Source of the DNA: Mesorhizobium loti CJ3sym
Lineage (GTDB): Bacteria; Pseudomonadota; Alphaproteobacteria; Rhizobiales; Rhizobiaceae
NCBI RefSeq assembly: GCF_000472785.1
Contig: NZ_AXAL01000016.1
Span: forward strand, 62,001 to 126,000
DNA length: 64,000 nucleotides
Direction: 5' to 3'
How positions within the stretch are numbered: the stretch's first letter is position 1; the number at the start of each line of letters is the position of its first letter. This document shows positions 42,709-51,657 of this stretch, piece after piece. Below the pieces are notes generated by a model. That model was given only the letters and a program-made list of their open reading frames with translations. It was not told the DNA's origin and did no database searches. A program made the position numbers and the translations under genes.

Positions 42709-43999
42709 ATCAACATCCCCCAAGAAGCCCGCCGAAGAACACCCTTCGGAGCGGGCAAGCGACCAGATCATCCGGCTGGACAGCGAACGCGAGCAGAGGC
42801 GTGCCAATGTCGTCATCGACGATAACGAGCTGGAAGCCCCCGTTGCCCTGGAGCCGGCGGCACTCGAGGCTCCGACCAAGGAGCCGCGGCCGCAGCAGGC
42901 GCCTGCCGCCATTGCCCCTCCCGCTCCTGCCCCGGTCAAGCCGAAGCGCAGCCTGAGGCGGCCGGTCCTGTTTGCCCTGCTTCCCGTCGCGCTCGTCGTC
43001 GGCGGCTATTATTATGTCACCGGCGGCCAGGTGATGAGCACGGACAATGCCTACATCCAGGCGCAGTCGCTCGGCGTGTCCACCGACGTCTCCGGCACCG
43101 TGCAGGAGATCGACGTGCACGAGAACCAGGTGGTCAAGAAGGGTGACATGCTCTTCCGCCTGCGGCCGGCCTCTTTCGAGACCGCGCTCGCCGCCGCCCA
43201 GGCCCAGTTGGGGACGGTGCGCAACCAGGTGCTGACCCTGCAGGCGAGCTACCAGCAGTCACTGTCCCAGATCGAACAGGCGCAGGCCGACATTCCCTAT
43301 TACGAGGCGGCCTTCCAGCGGCAGCAGGATCTGCTGAAAACCTCCACCGCCTCGAAGGCGTCTTTCGACAGCGCCCAGCACGACCTCGTCGCCGCGCGCC
43401 AGAAAGTGTCCGTCGCCAAGGCGGTGGCACAGGCCATGCTTGCCCAGCTCGGCGGCGACGCCAGCCAGCCGGTGGAGAAGAACCCGTTCTATCTGCAGGC
43501 CCAGTCGGGCGTCGACGATGCGCAGCGCAATCTCAACGACTCTATCGTCAAGGCGCCGTTTGACGGCGTCGTCACCAATGTCGATGCGCTTCAGGTCGGC
43601 AAGTATCTGCCGGCTTCGCAGCCGGCCTTCAGCCTGATTTCGTCGACCGATCTGTGGATCGAGGCGGAACCGAAGGAAACCGAACTGACCTATGTGCGGC
43701 CGGGACAGACGGCGACGATCAGCGTCGACACCTATCCCGGCGCCGTCTGGCACGGCACGGTTGCCTCGATCAGCCCGGCCTCATCGTCGAGCTTTTCGCT
43801 GTTGCCGGCGCAGAACACCACCGGCAACTGGGTCAAGGTCGTGCAGCGCATCCCGATGCGCGTGACGGTTGACGATCCTCAGGGCAAACCGCCGCTGCGC
43901 GGCGGGATGAGCGTCGTGGTCGACGTCAACACCGGCCATACGCGCGGCCTGCCGGACTTCATCACCAACCTTCTCAAGATGTTCGGACAGAAATCATGA
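42701..43999 (+). CDS. emrA: HlyD family periplasmic adaptor (EmrA-like, system 2)
   Basis: This 432-residue membrane-fusion protein has a long charged cytoplasmic head (about 85 residues, with a proline/alanine stretch at 60-80), one membrane helix (about 90-108), and the usual STDNAYIQAQSLGVSTDVSG and VHENQVVKKGDMLFRLRP segments of the lipoyl-like domain, followed by a coiled coil and barrel. It is only moderately like the system 1 adaptor. Its stop overlaps the emrB start (ATGA), so pump and adaptor are coupled. Confidence 0.93.
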   Translation: MAESTSPKKPAEEHPSERASDQIIRLDSEREQRRANVVIDDNELEAPVALEPAALEAPTKEPRPQQAPAAIAPPAPAPVKPKRSLRRPVLFALLPVALVVGGYYYVTGGQVMSTDNAYIQAQSLGVSTDVSGTVQEIDVHENQVVKKGDMLFRLRPASFETALAAAQAQLGTVRNQVLTLQASYQQSLSQIEQAQADIPYYEAAFQRQQDLLKTSTASKASFDSAQHDLVAARQKVSVAKAVAQAMLAQLGGDASQPVEKNPFYLQAQSGVDDAQRNLNDSIVKAPFDGVVTNVDALQVGKYLPASQPAFSLISSTDLWIEAEPKETELTYVRPGQTATISVDTYPGAVWHGTVASISPASSSSFSLLPAQNTTGNWVKVVQRIPMRVTVDDPQGKPPLRGGMSVVVDVNTGHTRGLPDFITNLLKMFGQKS

Positions 44000-45543
44000 C
44001 CAGCGCAGCCGCGACAGGTGCCACACCGGTGGTCGCCAATCGCGGCGCCATCACTGCCTGCGTGATCCTGGCCGTCATCATGCAGGCGCTGGACACGACC
44101 ATCGCCAATGTGGCGCTGCCTTACATCCAGGGCAGCGTTTCGGCCAGCGCCGACCAGATCAACTGGGTGCTGACCTCCTACATCGTTGCCGCCGCGGTGA
44201 TGACGCCGCCTTCGGGCTACCTCGCCAACCGTTTCGGCCGCAAGCGCATCCTCTTGACCTCGATCACCGGTTTCGTGGTCGCCTCGGTGCTGTGTGGCTT
44301 TGCGCAGTCGCTGCCGCAGATCGTCGGCTTCCGCCTGCTGCAGGGCCTGTTCGGCGCCGCCCTGGTGCCGCTGGCACAGAGCATCCTGCTTGATATCTAC
44401 AGCATTGAAGAGCGCGGCTCGGCGATGGCGCTGTTCGGCGTTTCGGTGATGGTCGGCCCGGTGCTCGGCCCCGTCATCGGCGGCTGGCTGACCGAGAATG
44501 TCAGCTGGCGCTGGGTGTTCTACATCAACGTGCCGATCGGCGCTCTGGCTTTCACCGGCGTGTGGATGTTCGTCCAGGAGACGAAGCTTGATATCAAGGC
44601 GAGGCTCGACTGGCTGGGGTTTGGCGCGCTCAGTGTCACCATCGCCGGCTTGCAGATGTTTCTCGATCGCGGCGAGCAGCTCAACTGGTTCTCGTCCTCC
44701 GAGATCATCGTCGAGGCGCTGATCTGCGCGTCGGCCTTCTACATCTTCCTCGTCCACACCTTTACCGCCAAAAACACCTTTGTGAATCCCAGGCTTTTCC
44801 TCGACAGGAATTTCGCGGTCGGCATGATCTTCATCTTCATCATCGGCATCACCTACCTGGCCTCGCTGGCGCTGATGACGCCCTATCTGCAGACGCTGAT
44901 GGGCTATCCCGTGGTGACGGCCGGCATCGTCATGGGCCCGCGCGGACTGGGCACGATGGCCTGCATGTTCCTCGTCGGCAGGCTGATCGGCAAGGTGGAC
45001 ACACGATGGCTGCTGTTCATCGGCCTCGCGATCACCGCCTGGGCGATGTACGACATGACCGGCTGGACACCCGACGTGTCGCAATGGACGATCGTCAGCA
45101 CCGGCTTCATCCAGGGCGCGGGGCTCGGCTTCCTGTTCGTGCCCTTGACCACCATCACCTTTGCCACGCTGGCACCGGAGCGGCGTGCGGAAGGCACCGG
45201 CCTCTACAACCTGTCGCGCAACATCGGCTCCAGCGTCGGCATATCGGTGGTCACCGCGTTGCTGGTGCAGAACGTGCAGATCAACCACGCCAACATCGCC
45301 ACCTATGTGACGCCCTACAACCAGGCATTCAGCAATCCGGCGATCTTCCAGGCCATGAACCCCTACACCGCCGCCGGCCGCGCCGCGCTGGATGGCGTGG
45401 TGACGCTGCAGGCGACTGTTATCAGCTACATGAACGACTTCAAACTGATGATGATCCTGTCGCTGGCCGCGATCCCGCTGGTTCTCCTGCTGCGCAAGCC
45501 AGGGACGCCGGCCAAGGTCGATCACAGCGCCGTCATGGAGTGA
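43996..45543 (+). CDS. emrB: DHA2 family MFS efflux transporter (EmrB-like, system 2)
   Basis: This 515-residue pump has 14 predicted helices, MQALDTTIANVALPYIQGSV in helix 1, INWVLTSYIVAAAVMTPPSGYL with the RFGRKR loop motif A, and FGAALVPLAQSILLD in motif C. It closes the MarR-emrA-emrB operon. The motif spelling is closer to the classical E. coli EmrB than that of system 1. Substrates unknown; antimicrobial plant phenolics are a reasonable guess. Confidence 0.94.
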   Translation: MTSAAATGATPVVANRGAITACVILAVIMQALDTTIANVALPYIQGSVSASADQINWVLTSYIVAAAVMTPPSGYLANRFGRKRILLTSITGFVVASVLCGFAQSLPQIVGFRLLQGLFGAALVPLAQSILLDIYSIEERGSAMALFGVSVMVGPVLGPVIGGWLTENVSWRWVFYINVPIGALAFTGVWMFVQETKLDIKARLDWLGFGALSVTIAGLQMFLDRGEQLNWFSSSEIIVEALICASAFYIFLVHTFTAKNTFVNPRLFLDRNFAVGMIFIFIIGITYLASLALMTPYLQTLMGYPVVTAGIVMGPRGLGTMACMFLVGRLIGKVDTRWLLFIGLAITAWAMYDMTGWTPDVSQWTIVSTGFIQGAGLGFLFVPLTTITFATLAPERRAEGTGLYNLSRNIGSSVGISVVTALLVQNVQINHANIATYVTPYNQAFSNPAIFQAMNPYTAAGRAALDGVVTLQATVISYMNDFKLMMILSLAAIPLVLLLRKPGTPAKVDHSAVME

Positions 45544-45597
45544 TGGGCGGGAGGCGATCAACGTTTGTTCGCCAGAGCCCAGCCGTCCTCACGGCGC

Positions 45598-45640
45598 ACA
45601 AAAAGAAACCGGGGCCCTGTGAGGGACTACAGGACCCCGG
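45598..45640 (-). terminator. Rho-independent terminator of fasciclin gene 2
   Basis: On the minus strand CCGGGGTCCTGT and ACAGGGCCCCGG form a 12-base stem with one mismatch and an AGTCCCTC loop; a TTTCTTTTT run follows. It is placed about 100 bases after the fasciclin stop and may also stop transcription of the converging pump operon. Confidence 0.8.
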
Positions 45641-45746
45641 CCTCGCCGATACGACTTCCCAAGAAACATGGCACCTCGTCATGAGGCGGGGATGGCAGGC
45701 CGAGAAAGCCCAACGACCTGCCATTGCCCTCTTTTGCCGGAAGCCG

Positions 45747-46307
45747 TTACTTCGGCAACAGCACCTTGTTGACGACATGGATGACGCCGTTCGACTGGTT
45801 GACGTCGGCGATCGTCACCTTTGCCTCGCCGCCGGACTCATCCATGATGTAGAGCTTGCCCTTCTTGACCTCGGCGGTGAGCGTGTCGCCCGAGACGGTC
45901 TTCATCTCGTATTTGCCGCCCATCGCCTTGGCCTTCTTCATCATCTCGGCGCCCGAGATCTTGCCGGCCACGACATGCGCGGTCAGCACCTTGGTGAGTT
46001 GGCCCTTGTTCTCCGGCTTCAGCAGCGTGTCGACGGTGCCCTTGGGCAGCGCCGCGAAGGCCTCGTTGGTCGGCGCAAAGACAGTGAACGGGCCGGCGCC
46101 CTGCAGCGTGTCAACCAGGCCGGCGGCCTTGACGGCGGCGACCAGCGTCGTGTGATCCTTCGAGTTGACGGCGTTCTCGACGATGTTCTTGGTGGTGTAC
46201 ATCGGCGCGCCGCCGACATTCGGGTTCTTGGCGTAGGCGGGAGCGGCAATCGCCACGCTGGCGACGAGTGCGGAAAAGGCAATGGTCCTGAATGACGGCA
46301 TGCGCAT
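45747..46307 (-). CDS. Exported fasciclin-domain protein 2
   Basis: This 186-residue protein has a signal peptide (MRMPSFRTIAFSALVASVAI, cut after AYA) and one FAS1 domain. From NIVENAVNSKDHTTLVAAVK through GPFTVFAPTNEAFAALPKGT it is nearly identical to the paralogue at 35.8 kb; after that the sequences diverge and the two cysteines of the other copy are absent (HVVAGK, SGDTLT). The GGAGGAAG site supports ATG 46307. It has its own terminator and an upstream palindrome, so it is a single-gene unit. Confidence 0.93.
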   Translation of the reverse strand: MRMPSFRTIAFSALVASVAIAAPAYAKNPNVGGAPMYTTKNIVENAVNSKDHTTLVAAVKAAGLVDTLQGAGPFTVFAPTNEAFAALPKGTVDTLLKPENKGQLTKVLTAHVVAGKISGAEMMKKAKAMGGKYEMKTVSGDTLTAEVKKGKLYIMDESGGEAKVTIADVNQSNGVIHVVNKVLLPK

Positions 46308-46398
46308 ATGGTCTTCCTCCGGGTGAGGGCTGATCGGAATTGATAAGCCTTTGGAAATGCGCACGCAGTCACGCCTCGCGACGGCTGGCAGTTTCGCC

Positions 46399-46416
46399 GA
46401 TCACGGGAACGTGATC
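46399..46416. promoter_or_regulatory. Inverted repeat upstream of fasciclin gene 2
   Basis: GATCACG-GGAA-CGTGATC is a perfect 7+4+7 inverted repeat about 92 bases before the fasciclin start. It differs from the palindrome in front of the other fasciclin gene, so the two copies seem to answer to different regulators. Confidence 0.55.
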
Positions 46417-46432
46417 GATCGCTTGCCCAAAG

Positions 46433-46460
46433 AAAAAGCCCGGACGAGCCGGGCTTTCTG
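46433..46460 (-). terminator. Rho-independent terminator of the rpmH-rnpA-yidC operon
   Basis: On the minus strand AAAGCCCGG and CCGGGCTTT form a 9-base stem with a 5-base loop, followed by TTCTTTG. It lies 43 bases after the yidC stop and marks the end of the operon before the inserted segment. Confidence 0.85.
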
Positions 46461-46502
46461 GGAAAGAGACAGACTGTTCCGCTTCCTGGAGAAGAAGAGC
46501 GG

Positions 46503-48311
46503 CTACTCCGCAGGCGACGGTTTCTTTCGAAACAGCCCGACCAGGTTGTCCCACAGCTCGATCTTGGCGCCCTGGCGTTTCATGATGACGCCCTGCTGGA
46601 GGATCGACAGCGAATTGTTCCAGGCCCAGTAGATGACGAGGCCGGCCGGGAAACCCGCCATCATGAAGGTGAAGATCACCGGCATCCAGGTAAAGATCGC
46701 GGCTTGCGTCGGATCCGGCGGCGTCGGGTTCATACGCATCTGCAGGAACATGGTGACACCCATGATCAGCGGCCACACGCCGATCATCAGCATGTGCGGC
46801 AGCGTGATGGGAACGAGGCCGAACAGGTTGAAGACCGAGGTCGGATCGGGCGCCGCCAGATCCTGGATCCAGCCGAAGAACGGCGCGTGGCGCATCTCGA
46901 TGGTGATGTAGAGCACCTTGTAGAGCGAGAAGAAGACCGGGATTTGCAACGCCACCGGCCAGCAGCCGGCAAGCGGATTGATCTTCTCAGTCTTGTACAG
47001 CTCCATCATCGCCTTTTGCTGCGCCATCTTGTCGTCCGCGTATTTCTCGCGGATCTCGAGCATCTTGGGCTGCACCTTCTTCATGTTCGCCATCGACGCA
47101 TAGGACTTGTTGGCGAGCGGGAAGAAAAGCGCCTTGACGATGACGGTGGTGGCGAGGATCGCCAGGCCGAAATTGCCGAAGAATTTGTAGAGCGTGTCGA
47201 TCAGCCAGAACATCGGCTTGGTGATGAAATAGAACCAGCCCCAGTCGATCAGAAGGTTGAACTGACGAATGTGGCGGTCTGCCTCATAGGCATTGATTTT
47301 GGCGACTTCCTTGGCGCCGGCGAAGATCTCGGTCTCGACCGTCGCGGACTGGCCGGCCTCGACACTGATTGCATCGGTGAGGAAGTCGGACTGGTAGCGG
47401 TGCCTGCCATCCTCGAAAAAGGCGTAGCGCGGCTGGAACGGCTGCTTCTCGGTCGGTACCAGCGTCACCGCCCAGTATTTGTCGGTAATGCCGAGCCAGC
47501 CATCGGTCGACTTGCCGGGCGTGACCTGCTTTTCGGATTCGATCTTGGCGTATTTGTATTCGGCCAAGCCCTCGGTCCCGGTCACGCCGATCAGGCCCTC
47601 ATGCAGCACATAGGTGCTGGCGACGGCCGGCTTGTCGTAACGCGTGACACGGCCGTAATTGAACAACGACACCGCGCTCGAGCCGGAATTCTGCACCGTA
47701 TCCGAGACCGTGAACATGTAGTTGGCGTCAACGGAGAAGGTGCGCTTGAAGGTCAAGCCCTTGTCGTTGGTGTAGGTGAGCGTCACCGGCGTCGACGGGC
47801 TCAGCGTGGGATTGCCGTCCACGCTCCACACCGTTTCCGCGCCCGGCACCGCACCGGTCTTGTCGTTGCCGACAAAGCCGATCTCGGCGAAATAGCCGTT
47901 GGGCAGAGCCTGCGGGTTGAGCAGGCTGATCTCGGGCGAAGTCTTGTCGACGGTTTCCGTGTAGTGCTTCAGCTTGAGGTCATCGAGACGCGCGCCGGTC
48001 AGGTTGATAGAGCCCTCGAGGCTCGGCGTGTCGATCTTGACGCGCCTCGAAGCGGCAAGCGCTTGGTCGCGGCTGGCCGCGGTGACGGAATCGCCGCCGG
48101 GCGCGTTGGGAATGGCGCCCGCCGCCGGCGCCGGCGTGCCGCCCGGGTTGGCGGCGTCGGCTGCCTTCTTCTGTTCCTCTACCCGCTGCTGTTCGATACG
48201 GGCAGCATCGCGCTGGGCCTCACTGCGCGGCAGCACATAAAAGTACTGCCACAGCGCCAGGATCAGCACCGACAGCGCGATGGTGATGAAGAAGTTCCGG
48301 TTGTTTTCCAT
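46503..48311 (-). CDS. yidC: Membrane protein insertase YidC
   Basis: This 602-residue protein inserts and folds inner-membrane proteins. It has an N-terminal helix (MENNRNFFITIALSVLILAL), a large periplasmic P1 domain (about residues 60-360), and the conserved C-terminal insertase core with ALFFPLANKSYASMANMKKV, NPLAGCWPVALQIPVFFSLY and FPAGLVIYWAWNNSLSILQQ. Length is typical for alphaproteobacteria. It is downstream of rpmH and rnpA and is the last gene before the terminator. Confidence 0.97.
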   Translation of the reverse strand: MENNRNFFITIALSVLILALWQYFYVLPRSEAQRDAARIEQQRVEEQKKAADAANPGGTPAPAAGAIPNAPGGDSVTAASRDQALAASRRVKIDTPSLEGSINLTGARLDDLKLKHYTETVDKTSPEISLLNPQALPNGYFAEIGFVGNDKTGAVPGAETVWSVDGNPTLSPSTPVTLTYTNDKGLTFKRTFSVDANYMFTVSDTVQNSGSSAVSLFNYGRVTRYDKPAVASTYVLHEGLIGVTGTEGLAEYKYAKIESEKQVTPGKSTDGWLGITDKYWAVTLVPTEKQPFQPRYAFFEDGRHRYQSDFLTDAISVEAGQSATVETEIFAGAKEVAKINAYEADRHIRQFNLLIDWGWFYFITKPMFWLIDTLYKFFGNFGLAILATTVIVKALFFPLANKSYASMANMKKVQPKMLEIREKYADDKMAQQKAMMELYKTEKINPLAGCWPVALQIPVFFSLYKVLYITIEMRHAPFFGWIQDLAAPDPTSVFNLFGLVPITLPHMLMIGVWPLIMGVTMFLQMRMNPTPPDPTQAAIFTWMPVIFTFMMAGFPAGLVIYWAWNNSLSILQQGVIMKRQGAKIELWDNLVGLFRKKPSPAE

Positions 48312-48324
48312 CGAGAGCCTTGGC

Positions 48325-48678
48325 CTATCGTGTTCCGCGAAGTCGGCGGGAGAGTTCGGTCTTCAACTGGCCGAACGGGGCGCGTAGCGCGTCATCGCGC
48401 CCGACGATGACATAGTCACTGCCGGGCACCATGTCATCGGCGGCATGCGTGCGGACGGCTTCTTTCAGCCGCCGCCGGACACGGTTGCGCACAACCGCAT
48501 TGCCGACTTTCTTGGTGACGGTAAACCCGACGCGCGGCGACAGACCGTCGCCACGGTCGATAACCTCAACAAGGAAAAACCGCCCGCGTCGCTTTTCACC
48601 ACGACGGACGGCCAGGAATTGCGCGCGTTTCAGAAGCCGCTTGGGATTGATCCCCACTGGCTTGCCGGTTGCGGGCAA
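48325..48678 (-). CDS. rnpA: Ribonuclease P protein component
   Basis: This 117-residue basic protein is the protein subunit of RNase P, which matures the 5' ends of tRNAs. The RNR signature is visible as KVGNAVVRNRVRRRLKEAVR, and RFFLVEVIDR-GFTVTKK precedes it. No ATG is near the expected start; TTG 48678 gives a normal length and follows rpmH by 14 bases. GTG 48651 is the alternative. Confidence 0.93.
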   Translation of the reverse strand: MPATGKPVGINPKRLLKRAQFLAVRRGEKRRGRFFLVEVIDRGDGLSPRVGFTVTKKVGNAVVRNRVRRRLKEAVRTHAADDMVPGSDYVIVGRDDALRAPFGQLKTELSRRLRGTR

Positions 48679-48692
48679 CGATTTCGTCTCGC

Positions 48693-48827
48693 TTAGGCGC
48701 TGAGCCGCTTGCGGCCGCGATTGCGGCGAGCTGCGACGACGCCACGACCACCCTTGGTGGCCATGCGGGCACGGAAGCCGTGCCGACGTTTGCGGACGAG
48801 TTTGGACGGTTGGTAGGTACGCTTCAT
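48693..48827 (-). CDS. rpmH: 50S ribosomal protein L34
   Basis: This 44-residue basic ribosomal protein is too short for most gene finders. It begins MKRTYQPSKLVRKRRHGFRA and ends RKRLSA. It is the first gene of the rpmH-rnpA-yidC operon and has a good sigma-70 promoter about 120 bases upstream. Confidence 0.97.
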   Translation of the reverse strand: MKRTYQPSKLVRKRRHGFRARMATKGGRGVVAARRNRGRKRLSA

Positions 48828-48948
48828 TTGTTTTAATACCGCGGGGTGCGGCCCTTCTTGATTCTGTCACTGTGTAACAGGAGCTTTGCCGGGCCGGCTT
48901 TGGCGCGATCGAAACCGCGCCGGGATGTATGGCCCGAGCGTGTGCGGG

Positions 48949-48977
48949 CTTATAGAAAGAAGGGATTTGGAAGTCAA
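48949..48977 (-). promoter_or_regulatory. Sigma-70 promoter of rpmH
   Basis: On the minus strand TTGACT and TATAAG are separated by exactly 17 bases. Transcription would begin near 48942, leaving a leader of about 115 bases in front of rpmH. The 280-base gap up to the histidine kinase gene contains nothing else I can identify. Confidence 0.75.
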
Positions 48978-49107
48978 TCCGGGGCCGTCGCGCAGCGGAC
49001 GCAGGCTTTATGACGGTAATTTAATGTTCCAACCAAAGGATGAAATTGGCAAAAAAGCCGTAATGACCTAGTGTTGGCTGATCAAGTGATTGTGAAGATC
49101 GAGTCGC

Positions 49108-50595
49108 ATGAGCGAAGCCAGCCAAGCAGGGGAAGGGATCGGCACGGCGCCTGCCGCAGGCCGCAGCGTGCCCTTGTCACGCGGCCTTTCGACAAAACTG
49201 CTGCTGCTCACCATCGTTTTCGTTCTCTTGGCCGAAGTGCTCATCTTCCTGCCCTGGATCGCTAGTTATCGGCTGAGCTGGCTCAAGGAGCGGCTGAGCA
49301 CGGCCGCCGCTGTGTCGATCGTGCTGGTGCAGGGCGAGTCCACCTCCTTGTCGCGCACGGCCCAGAATGATGTGCTGATGGCGATCGGCGCCAAGGCGAT
49401 TGCGGTGCGCGATGGCGGCGTCTCACGGCTTCTGGTGGTGGCCGACATGCCGCCGCAGGTCGACGAGCATATCGACCTGGCCAGCGTCGGCATGGTCAAG
49501 GGCATGACCGGTGCGCTCGACACACTGTTCTTCGGCGGCGACCGGATGCTGCGTGTTTTCGGGCCGGTCGGCGACAGCGACAAGGAGTTCGAGCTGATCA
49601 TGCCGGACTATTCGCTGCGCAAGGCGATGCTCATCTATTCGCGCAACGTCGCCTTCGTCTCGCTGCTGATCTCGCTGTTCACGGCCATGCTGGTCTATGC
49701 CGCGATCGACCTGATCATGATCGGGCCGATCCGCACCATGACGCGCTCGATGCTGTCCTTCTCCGAAGCGCCCGACGACCCCGGCCGCATCATCCATCCC
49801 GCCGCCCGCGCCGACGAGATCGGCGTTGCCGAACGCGAGCTGTCGCAGATGCAGGAGCGGCTGCAGAAAATGCTCTCCGAGCAGAAGCATCTTGCCGACC
49901 TCGGCCTGGCGGTCTCCAAGATCAACCACGACATGCGTAACATCCTGGCTTCGGCGCAGCTGATTTCGGACCGCCTGCGCCTGGTCAAGGATCCGACCGT
50001 GCAGGCCTTCGCGCCGAAACTGCTGCGCGCGCTCGACCGGGCCGTCTCCTATTCGGAAGGCGTGCTGGCCTATGGCCGCACGCAGGAGCCACCGCCCTCG
50101 CGCCGCAGGGTGCGGCTGCGCCAGCTCGTCGATGACGTGCACGGCCTGCTCGACATCGAGGAAGGCATCGAGTTCATCAATGCTGTCGAGTCGGCTTTCG
50201 AGGTGGACGCCGATTCCGACCAGCTTTTCCGCGTGCTCACCAATCTGTGCCGCAATTCGGTGCAGGCGATGGCCGGGGATATCGAGAGCGCCGTGGTGCG
50301 GCGGCTCGCCGTATCGGCCGTGCGCATGGGCAGCGTCAGCCGCGTCACTGTCACCGATACCGGCCCCGGCCTGCCGCCAAAGGCGCGCGAGAACCTGTTT
50401 GCGGCATTCCGCGGCTCGGCGCGCAGCGGTGGCACCGGCCTTGGCCTGGCAATCGCGCATGAACTGATCCGCGCGCATGGCGGCACGGTGGAACTGGTCG
50501 AGTCGATTGGCGGACGCACCACTTTCGCCGTCACCATCCCCGACCAGCCGGTGCGGCTCGACCAGGCCCGCGGCAGCCTACGCCGCCCGGCGTGA
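49108..50595 (+). CDS. Orphan sensor histidine kinase
   Basis: This 495-residue membrane kinase has two helices (about residues 29-51 and 180-202) bounding a periplasmic sensor of about 130 residues, a HAMP-like linker (GPIRTMTRSMLSFSEAPDDP), a phosphoacceptor helix with His274 in KINHDMRNILA, and a catalytic domain with NLCRNSVQAM (N box), VTDTGPGLPPKAREN (G1) and SGGTGLGLAIAHEL (G2). The H box lacks the usual E after HE/HD-L-R-T. No response regulator gene is adjacent, so its partner must be elsewhere. Confidence 0.92.
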   Translation: MSEASQAGEGIGTAPAAGRSVPLSRGLSTKLLLLTIVFVLLAEVLIFLPWIASYRLSWLKERLSTAAAVSIVLVQGESTSLSRTAQNDVLMAIGAKAIAVRDGGVSRLLVVADMPPQVDEHIDLASVGMVKGMTGALDTLFFGGDRMLRVFGPVGDSDKEFELIMPDYSLRKAMLIYSRNVAFVSLLISLFTAMLVYAAIDLIMIGPIRTMTRSMLSFSEAPDDPGRIIHPAARADEIGVAERELSQMQERLQKMLSEQKHLADLGLAVSKINHDMRNILASAQLISDRLRLVKDPTVQAFAPKLLRALDRAVSYSEGVLAYGRTQEPPPSRRRVRLRQLVDDVHGLLDIEEGIEFINAVESAFEVDADSDQLFRVLTNLCRNSVQAMAGDIESAVVRRLAVSAVRMGSVSRVTVTDTGPGLPPKARENLFAAFRGSARSGGTGLGLAIAHELIRAHGGTVELVESIGGRTTFAVTIPDQPVRLDQARGSLRRPA

Positions 50596-50874
50596 CGACT
50601 TAGGCACCGTTTGCCTGGCGCCCCTACCGCCTTCCCGACCCCATGCTTTTATCAGCCCTCCAGCTTCGATCCCCGTGGCCGTGGAATCGAGCCGGCTTTG
50701 CAGCGGCTTCGACGCGACGCGGTCGAGCCCGTCGTTCACCGGATGACAGGCTTGCGACAAAACTTTTGCTCGATCGACTTGCTTTTCGCAAATTCAGTCG
50801 CTAGGGAACTGCACACATCGCGGTCGACCCCTCAAGGATCGGATCGCGGGGCTGTTGGAAACACGGCCTGATGC

Positions 50875-50951
50875 GCGCCCGTAGCTCAGCTGGATAGAGC
50901 ACCAGACTACGAATCTGGGGGTCAGGAGTTCGAATCTCTTCGGGCGCGCCA
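50875..50951 (+). tRNA. tRNA-Arg (anticodon ACG)
   Basis: A 77-base cloverleaf can be drawn: acceptor GCGCCCG with CGGGCGC, D arm GCTC...GAGC, anticodon stem CCAGA/TCTGG with loop CTACGAA (ACG), T arm with GTTCGAATC, discriminator G and encoded CCA. The A at position 34 will be inosine. It lies downstream of the histidine kinase after a featureless 279-base gap. Confidence 0.98.
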
Positions 50952-50977
50952 TTTCATCCGATTGATTTCCCGCCGCT

Positions 50978-51361
50978 TTAATAGTCGCCATTGACCTCGA
51001 TCCAGTAGCCATCGGGGTCCTTCAGATAGACGGATCGCTGCCCGTCCGCCCTCACGTGCTCCTTGCCGATCTCGCCGGCAAGGTTGCCGAACGGAATGCC
51101 CTTGCTGCTTAAATGCTGCAAAGCCTGCGCGAAATCGGTGGTGGAGATGCAAAAATGCGTCGACATCGTCACGAAGGTCTTGCCGAAATCACCTTCGATC
51201 AGATGAAGCGACTGTCCCTCGCCAAGGCCGAACCAGCGGATGTTCGGCTTTCCTGCGGCACAAGCAATCTCGGGCAGTTGGAGTGCATCCTGATAGAACT
51301 TCGCGCTGGCTGCCAGATCGCGGACGCGGAGGGAAACATGATTGAGGCGCAGTGCCACCAC
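50978..51361 (-). CDS. VOC family (glyoxalase/dioxygenase superfamily) protein
   Basis: This 127-residue protein has one vicinal-oxygen-chelate fold: LRLNHVSLRVRDLAASAKFYQDAL at the N-terminus and SVYLKDPDGYWIEV at the C-terminus, with metal-ligand positions His near the start (LNHV) and Glu at the end (WIEV). Start GTG 51361 is supported by AAGGAG six bases before it. It may be a metalloenzyme for lactoylglutathione-like substrates or a resistance protein. The tRNA lies just downstream on the other strand; the 296-base gap upstream holds nothing I recognise. Confidence 0.85.
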   Translation of the reverse strand: MVALRLNHVSLRVRDLAASAKFYQDALQLPEIACAAGKPNIRWFGLGEGQSLHLIEGDFGKTFVTMSTHFCISTTDFAQALQHLSSKGIPFGNLAGEIGKEHVRADGQRSVYLKDPDGYWIEVNGDY

Positions 51362-51657
51362 GACGGTCTCCTTCACCCACCGAGAGTGGGGATCGTGCGT
51401 TGGCCGAGCCTTTGCGTCAATAGGGCCATCGAGCGTCGATACGCCAGGTACTCGTCGTCGGCTTCGACATGCAGCTCGGCCCATGCTCGCAGCGGAGGCG
51501 TTGGGCCGCTTGGCACGATGATTAGCTTCTTCCCGGTGCCGGGGAATCGCGCCCCTGGGCTCGCACGACGCCAAACCTCCTTTATATAGTTTCTGCCGAT
51601 ACAGCCGATACTGTCCGTTCGCATGCAGCGGGCGGATCCTTTGGAGTAGATCCGACC

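Noticed and set aside
43879..45561. 560-codon open frame on the minus strand across the second emrB
   Set aside because: Antisense shadow of a pump with clear DHA2 motifs; low-complexity charged sequence.
46704..48410. 568-codon open frame on the plus strand across yidC
   Set aside because: Antisense shadow of yidC: very rich in Arg, His, Asp and Glu, with no recognisable family.
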